Source of the DNA: Acidobacteriota bacterium
Lineage (GTDB): Bacteria > Acidobacteriota > Thermoanaerobaculia > Thermoanaerobaculales > Thermoanaerobaculaceae
Assembly: GCA_021782525.1 (NCBI GenBank)
Contig: JAJXUY010000059.1
Location: 1-7,854, forward strand
Direction of reading: 5' to 3'
DNA: 7,854 bases
Shown here: piece after piece, positions 5,085-7,854 of the stretch
Layout of the letters: the number at the start of each line of letters is the position of its first letter
Numbering within the stretch: position 1 is the stretch's first letter
The notes under the pieces: generated by a model
What the model was told of the DNA's origin: nothing
What the model saw: only the letters and a program-made list of their open reading frames with translations
The model's database searches: none
Program-made: the position numbers and the translations under genes

Positions 5085-5148
5085 ACGCTGCTGCGACGAA
5101 CGGCCCGCGAAGTGTAGCAAAGGACGTGCCCCGAAGACCGAAGAGGCG

Positions 5149-5176
5149 TGGCCAGTGGCCAGTGACCGGTGGCCAG
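5149..5176 (+). repeat. Four tandem copies of a 7-bp repeat
   Basis: TGGCCAG occurs at 5149-5155, 5156-5162 and 5170-5176, with an imperfect unit TGACCGG at 5163-5169. The unit contains the palindrome TGGCCA. It lies in non-coding DNA. Confidence 0.85.
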
Positions 5177-5359
5177 CAAAGACAGGGGTCCGGGCTCTGG
5201 GCACCGGGTTCCGGATCGATTGTGCTCCGTGGTCCGCAAAGACACACGCCCGGCCGGGGGCGTGCGGCCGCGCCGGCGCCAGCCGCGCGGCCTCGAGCGC
5301 CTCATCCGAAGGCCACCGCTCCATCGAAGGCAGGGCCGCGCTCCTTGCGGCGTGTAGCC

Positions 5360-5482
5360 GCGCTGCCGCCGTTGGGCCAGATGCAAGGCGGACGAGGCGG
5401 GAGGAGCGGAGCGTGCCTGGAAGGCACGTGAGCATCCGATCCGCCGAGCCCAACGCAGCAGATGGTCCGACGCCGGCAGCGC
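5360..5482. repeat. 123-bp nested palindromic element (REP/BIME-like or structured RNA)
   Basis: The outer arm 5360-5379 pairs with 5463-5482 at 19 of 20 positions (17 Watson-Crick, two G-T wobble, one C-C mismatch). Inside, GGCGGA (5387-5392) pairs with TCCGCC (5440-5445), and at the centre CGTGCCT (5412-5418) pairs with AGGCACG (5422-5428) around GGA. Three nested stems in one intergenic space are far beyond chance. It ends 20 bp before the ATPase -10 element. No protein is encoded. A dispersed palindromic repeat is the likeliest identity; a structured RNA is the alternative. Confidence 0.7.
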
Positions 5483-5501
5483 CCTTGTCGCGAGACTCTT
5501 C

Positions 5502-5507
5502 TACAAT
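5502..5507 (+). promoter_or_regulatory. -10 element implying leaderless ATPase mRNA
   Basis: TACAAT at 5502-5507 ends six bases before the ATG at 5514, so transcription starting at the usual distance would begin at or next to the A of the start codon. No Shine-Dalgarno sequence at proper distance exists; GGAG at 5509-5512 is too close to the ATG. A good -35 is not visible at 17 bp. Confidence 0.55.
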
Positions 5508-5513
5508 CGGAGC

Positions 5514-6989
5514 ATGGCTACCACCGTCGAGCAGATCCACACCGCGCTCGCTTCCGCCTACCCCCTCATCATGGTGCTCTCCAACGAGGAGGACCGCATC
5601 GAGCGGTTGATCCAGCGCTTCGCCGCCGCGGCGAAGCCGCAGCCGCTGCCGGTCGCCACCTGGAACTGTCTCGACGGCCTCTCCGGCCAGCCCGCCACCG
5701 AGGACCCGATCGCCGCGCTGCGTTGGCTGGAGACGCAGGGGCCGCGCGGTTTCTACGTCTTCAAGGACCTGCAGGCGCTGCTGCCGGGGAACCGCCCGCT
5801 GCTGCGGCGCCTGCGCGATACCGCGGCCGCGATCCGCAACACCGGCCGCTTCCTCTTTACGCTCGCCCCCGACGGCGAGGTGCCGTACGAGATGAAGCCT
5901 CTCACCTACGTCGTGACCTCGCTGTTCCCCGACGAGAGCGAGGTCGGGGCGGTCGTCGCCGCCGTCCTGCAGCAGACCGGCCGCACGGCCGACCCCGATC
6001 GAGCGCAGATCCTGGTCGGCGCGCTGCGGGGGATGTCGCTGCTCGAGGTCGAAAGCCTGCTGCGCCGCCTCCTCGCTCGCCACCAGGCGGTGGACGACGC
6101 GTTCATGGCGGAGGTGCTCGCCGAGAAGGAGCAGATCATGCGCAAGGAGGGGATCCTGGAGTTCGTCCCTCCGATCCGCGCTCTCGGCGACCTCGGCGGC
6201 CTCGACCAGCTCAAGGTATGGGTGCGGCAGCGCGCCTCGCTGTTCACCCCGCAAGCGATGGCACAGGGGCTGCCGCGGCCCAAGGGCGTCCTGCTCATGG
6301 GCATGTCCGGTTGCGGCAAGTCGCTGGCGGGGAAGGTCATCGTCATCGAGGTGAATCTGCCTCTGTTCCGCCTCGACATGAACCTCGTGTTCGCTGGGGT
6401 GCAGGGCTCGCCGGAGTGGGTGTTCCACCGCGCGCTCGAGGCCGTCGAGGCGGTGGCGCCAGCGGTGCTGTGGATCGACGAGATCGAGATGGGTGTCGCC
6501 GGGTACGCCGAGGGGCAGACCGGCTCGATGACGCGCATCTTCTCGACGTTCCTCACCTGGATGCAGGAGCACCGCGCCGATGTGTTCGTCGCCGCCACCG
6601 CCAACCGCATCAACCTGCTCCCCGCCGAGATCATCCGCAAAGGACGGTTCGACCAGGTGTTCTTCGTCGAGCTGCCGAACGAGGAGGAGCGCAAGGAAAT
6701 CCTCGGCATCCACCTGCGCGCGCAGGCGCTCGACCCCGGCAAGTACGACCTCGTGCTCCTCGCCTCCGCCGGACGCGGGTGGAACGGGGCCGAGATCGAG
6801 CAGGCCGTGGTCTCGGCGCGCATCGCCTGCAACGCGGAAGGCCGCCCCGTCGAGGAACGCGACCTGCTCACCGCCATGGGCCAGATCGTGCCGCTGTCGA
6901 CCACGATGTCGGAGCAGATCAAGGCGATCCGCTCGTGGGCGCGCACCCGCGCACTCCCCGCGACCACCCCCGGCCGGCCAGAGATGTGA
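5514..6989 (+). CDS. Ycf46-like AAA+ ATPase
   Basis: The 491-residue product has the two-part layout of bacterial and plastid Ycf46-type proteins. A degenerate N-terminal P-loop-like region (about 1-215) lacks a Walker A motif and has the segment GFYVFKDLQALL...LLRRLRD. The C-terminal AAA+ module (about 222-480) has Walker A GMSGCGKS (263-270), Walker B VLWIDE (318-323), sensor 1 Asn364 in TAN, arginine-finger region RKGRFD (375-380), and a GAEIEQA sensor 2 helix (425-431). The close WIDEIE and LRKGRFD-type motifs match the family. Members are cytosolic ATPases; in cyanobacteria Ycf46 is linked to photosynthesis and inorganic carbon use, but the role elsewhere is unknown. The usual GESE after the pore loop is replaced by GSPE. 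It appears monocistronic and leaderless, and converges on the carboxypeptidase gene. Family confident; function not. Confidence 0.9.
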   Translation: MATTVEQIHTALASAYPLIMVLSNEEDRIERLIQRFAAAAKPQPLPVATWNCLDGLSGQPATEDPIAALRWLETQGPRGFYVFKDLQALLPGNRPLLRRLRDTAAAIRNTGRFLFTLAPDGEVPYEMKPLTYVVTSLFPDESEVGAVVAAVLQQTGRTADPDRAQILVGALRGMSLLEVESLLRRLLARHQAVDDAFMAEVLAEKEQIMRKEGILEFVPPIRALGDLGGLDQLKVWVRQRASLFTPQAMAQGLPRPKGVLLMGMSGCGKSLAGKVIVIEVNLPLFRLDMNLVFAGVQGSPEWVFHRALEAVEAVAPAVLWIDEIEMGVAGYAEGQTGSMTRIFSTFLTWMQEHRADVFVAATANRINLLPAEIIRKGRFDQVFFVELPNEEERKEILGIHLRAQALDPGKYDLVLLASAGRGWNGAEIEQAVVSARIACNAEGRPVEERDLLTAMGQIVPLSTTMSEQIKAIRSWARTRALPATTPGRPEM

Positions 6990-7001
6990 ACAGCAGGGCG
7001 A

Positions 7002-7093
7002 AAGGTAGAGGGCGCGAGCGAAAGGGGAAAGGGAAGACCAGGCGAGCGAGGGACCCCGTCGCCAGTCCTGGCCTTCCTTCTTCCGTCTACCTT
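7002..7093. terminator. Bidirectional terminator region between convergent genes
   Basis: GGAAG-A-CCAGG (7032-7042) pairs with CCTGG-C-CTTCC (7067-7077) with one A-C mismatch. It is flanked by purine-rich sequence on the left and TTC-rich sequence on the right, so either strand has a T-rich run after the stem. An outer arm AAGGTAGA (7002-7009) pairs with TCTACCTT (7086-7093). The region separates the ATPase stop (6989) from the carboxypeptidase stop (7105). Confidence 0.6.
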
Positions 7094-7104
7094 CTCCCGT
7101 CCAT

Positions 7105-7854
7105 CTACTTCTCGACGGGTGCGGTCGGCCGCGGGTCAGGGGCCGCCTGGGTTGCGCCTTCCGCCAGCGGGGCCGCCCGGCCGCCGACCAAGATGATGCT
7201 GGCGCCGGTGTCGGGGGCGGTGAGCAGGCCGGCGCACGGGCGGGGCTGGCCGCCGCCGTGGGAGGCGAGCAGGTCGAGCACCCACTTCTCCTCGGCGTGC
7301 CGCGCCCCCCTCAGACGCCCGCCGGCGTGCGGGACGGCCACACAGAACAGGAGGTCGCCCTGGGTCGTGCGCGCGATCCCGGCGAGCACGGCGATCCCGC
7401 CGTCGGTGGTGGTGAGCGTGCCCGTCTTGCCGACCACGGCCGTCGTGTTGGGCCCGTCGGCGAGCTCGGGGAACTGATGCGTCACGGTGCCGGGGTCGCA
7501 ACCGGCGACCGGAAGCAGCGACTCGACTGGTAGGTGGAAACGCTCGCACGCGGCTCTGAACCGGCGCAGCAGGTGCACGATCAGCCGCGGCGTGAGGCGG
7601 TTCTCGCCCAGACCGGAGGCGGTTTGCAGCTCGACGGCGGCGCGCGGCACGCCGCACTGCTCGGCCACGAACGCGGCCAGCTCGTCAACCGATCCGATGG
7701 TCGAGGCGATCCGCTCGATATCGTTGTTCGAGTAGCAGTTGAACCGCCGCAACGTGTCCACGAGCGTCTGTGAACGGTGAACGACGAGCATCTGGCCCGG
7801 CTCGGCGTGGCCGTTAACGCCGATGCCGCGCTCGATCACCACGCGCGGCGGTCG
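7105..7854 (-). CDS. D-alanyl-D-alanine carboxypeptidase/endopeptidase, PBP4 (S13) family, C-terminal part
   Basis: The gene runs off the right edge, so the N-terminus with its signal peptide and the catalytic Ser-x-x-Lys motif are not visible. The frame is open to 7854; an internal GTG at 7842 is not the start. The second active-site motif is SNN (within FNCYSNNDIERIA, about 7723-7731). TASGLGENRLTPR follows, the conserved S13 segment near the active site, and then KTGT (about 7417-7428) as the third motif. Together they identify a periplasmic penicillin-binding protein of the DacB type, which trims D-Ala from peptidoglycan stem peptides and often cleaves 4-3 cross-links. After the last core segment (EEKWVLDLLASHG) there is a tail of roughly 50 residues rich in Ala and Pro, ending APVEK. 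It is convergent with the ATPase gene and shares its terminator region. Confidence 0.88.
   Translation of the reverse strand, partial: RPPRVVIERGIGVNGHAEPGQMLVVHRSQTLVDTLRRFNCYSNNDIERIASTIGSVDELAAFVAEQCGVPRAAVELQTASGLGENRLTPRLIVHLLRRFRAACERFHLPVESLLPVAGCDPGTVTHQFPELADGPNTTAVVGKTGTLTTTDGGIAVLAGIARTTQGDLLFCVAVPHAGGRLRGARHAEEKWVLDLLASHGGGQPRPCAGLLTAPDTGASIILVGGRAAPLAEGATQAAPDPRPTAPVEK

Noticed and set aside
5036..5086. Second complete tRNA gene on the minus strand
   Set aside because: Only the acceptor 5' strand, D arm and part of the anticodon stem exist; no pairing 3' side, variable arm or T arm follows.
4651..5610. 319-codon plus-strand open frame
   Set aside because: It runs straight through the antisense of tRNA-Leu (giving the familiar spurious SRTLTPLRTRDFESRASAIPPL peptide) and into the ATPase in another frame. 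Only its first codons could be real.
4989..6713. 574-codon minus-strand open frame
   Set aside because: It is antisense to the ATPase, low in complexity, His/Glu/Arg-rich and without a ribosome site; it is a by-product of high GC.
5462..7477. 671-codon plus-strand open frame
   Set aside because: It overlaps the ATPase in another frame and is antisense to the carboxypeptidase; its translation is an Arg/Ala/Pro-rich shadow.
1..7854. CRISPR array, toxin-antitoxin pair or restriction genes
   Set aside because: No regularly spaced repeats, and no small gene pair or enzyme motif of these kinds, could be found on either strand.

Overview
The window is high-GC bacterial DNA that reads as a conserved backbone interrupted by one small accessory region. 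The backbone genes are a single-RRM RNA-binding protein (left), a Ycf46-like AAA ATPase and a penicillin-binding-protein-4-type D-Ala-D-Ala carboxypeptidase (right, cut by the window edge). The lineage cannot be fixed from sequence alone. GC-rich codon use, Thr/Pro-rich secreted linkers, bacterial RRM proteins and Ycf46-type ATPases together suggest an uncultured soil or sediment lineage of the broad Desulfobacterota/Rokubacteria/Binatota kind, but this is a weak inference.

Layout. 1-258: no credible gene. 259-754: complete rbp transcription unit (sigma70-type promoter, about 130-nt structured leader, RRM gene, intrinsic terminator). 755-1045: intergenic. 1046-1774: secreted or anchored protein with a Thr/Pro linker. 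1803-4933: integration-like region. An intact tRNA-Leu(CAA) on the minus strand (4848-4933) forms its right end, and a 55-bp copy of that tRNA's 3' half (53/55 identical, same orientation) sits at 1803-1857. Between them lie a decayed plus-strand gene (1880-2139), a membrane-anchored minus-strand gene (2231-2761) bracketed by two copies of a gene-end-plus-hairpin repeat, and a compact three-gene minus-strand operon of membrane proteins (4512 to 3029). No integrase is present. 5054-5084 is a detached tRNA-Leu 5' half that still has its promoter -10 motif. 5087-5513 is non-coding, with a heptamer tandem repeat and a 123-bp nested palindrome. 5514-6989 is the AAA ATPase, probably leaderless, converging through a bidirectional terminator on the carboxypeptidase gene (7854 to 7105).

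The most interesting features are the tRNA-bounded, integrase-less island with its uncharacterised membrane-protein operon, and the fact that the two tRNA remnants (3' half at 1803, 5' half at 5054) both break in the anticodon loop. One reading is that a resident tRNA-Leu was split by an insertion that carried its own replacement tRNA gene. The operon is the best candidate here for an undescribed system, but nothing in the sequence assigns it a function.
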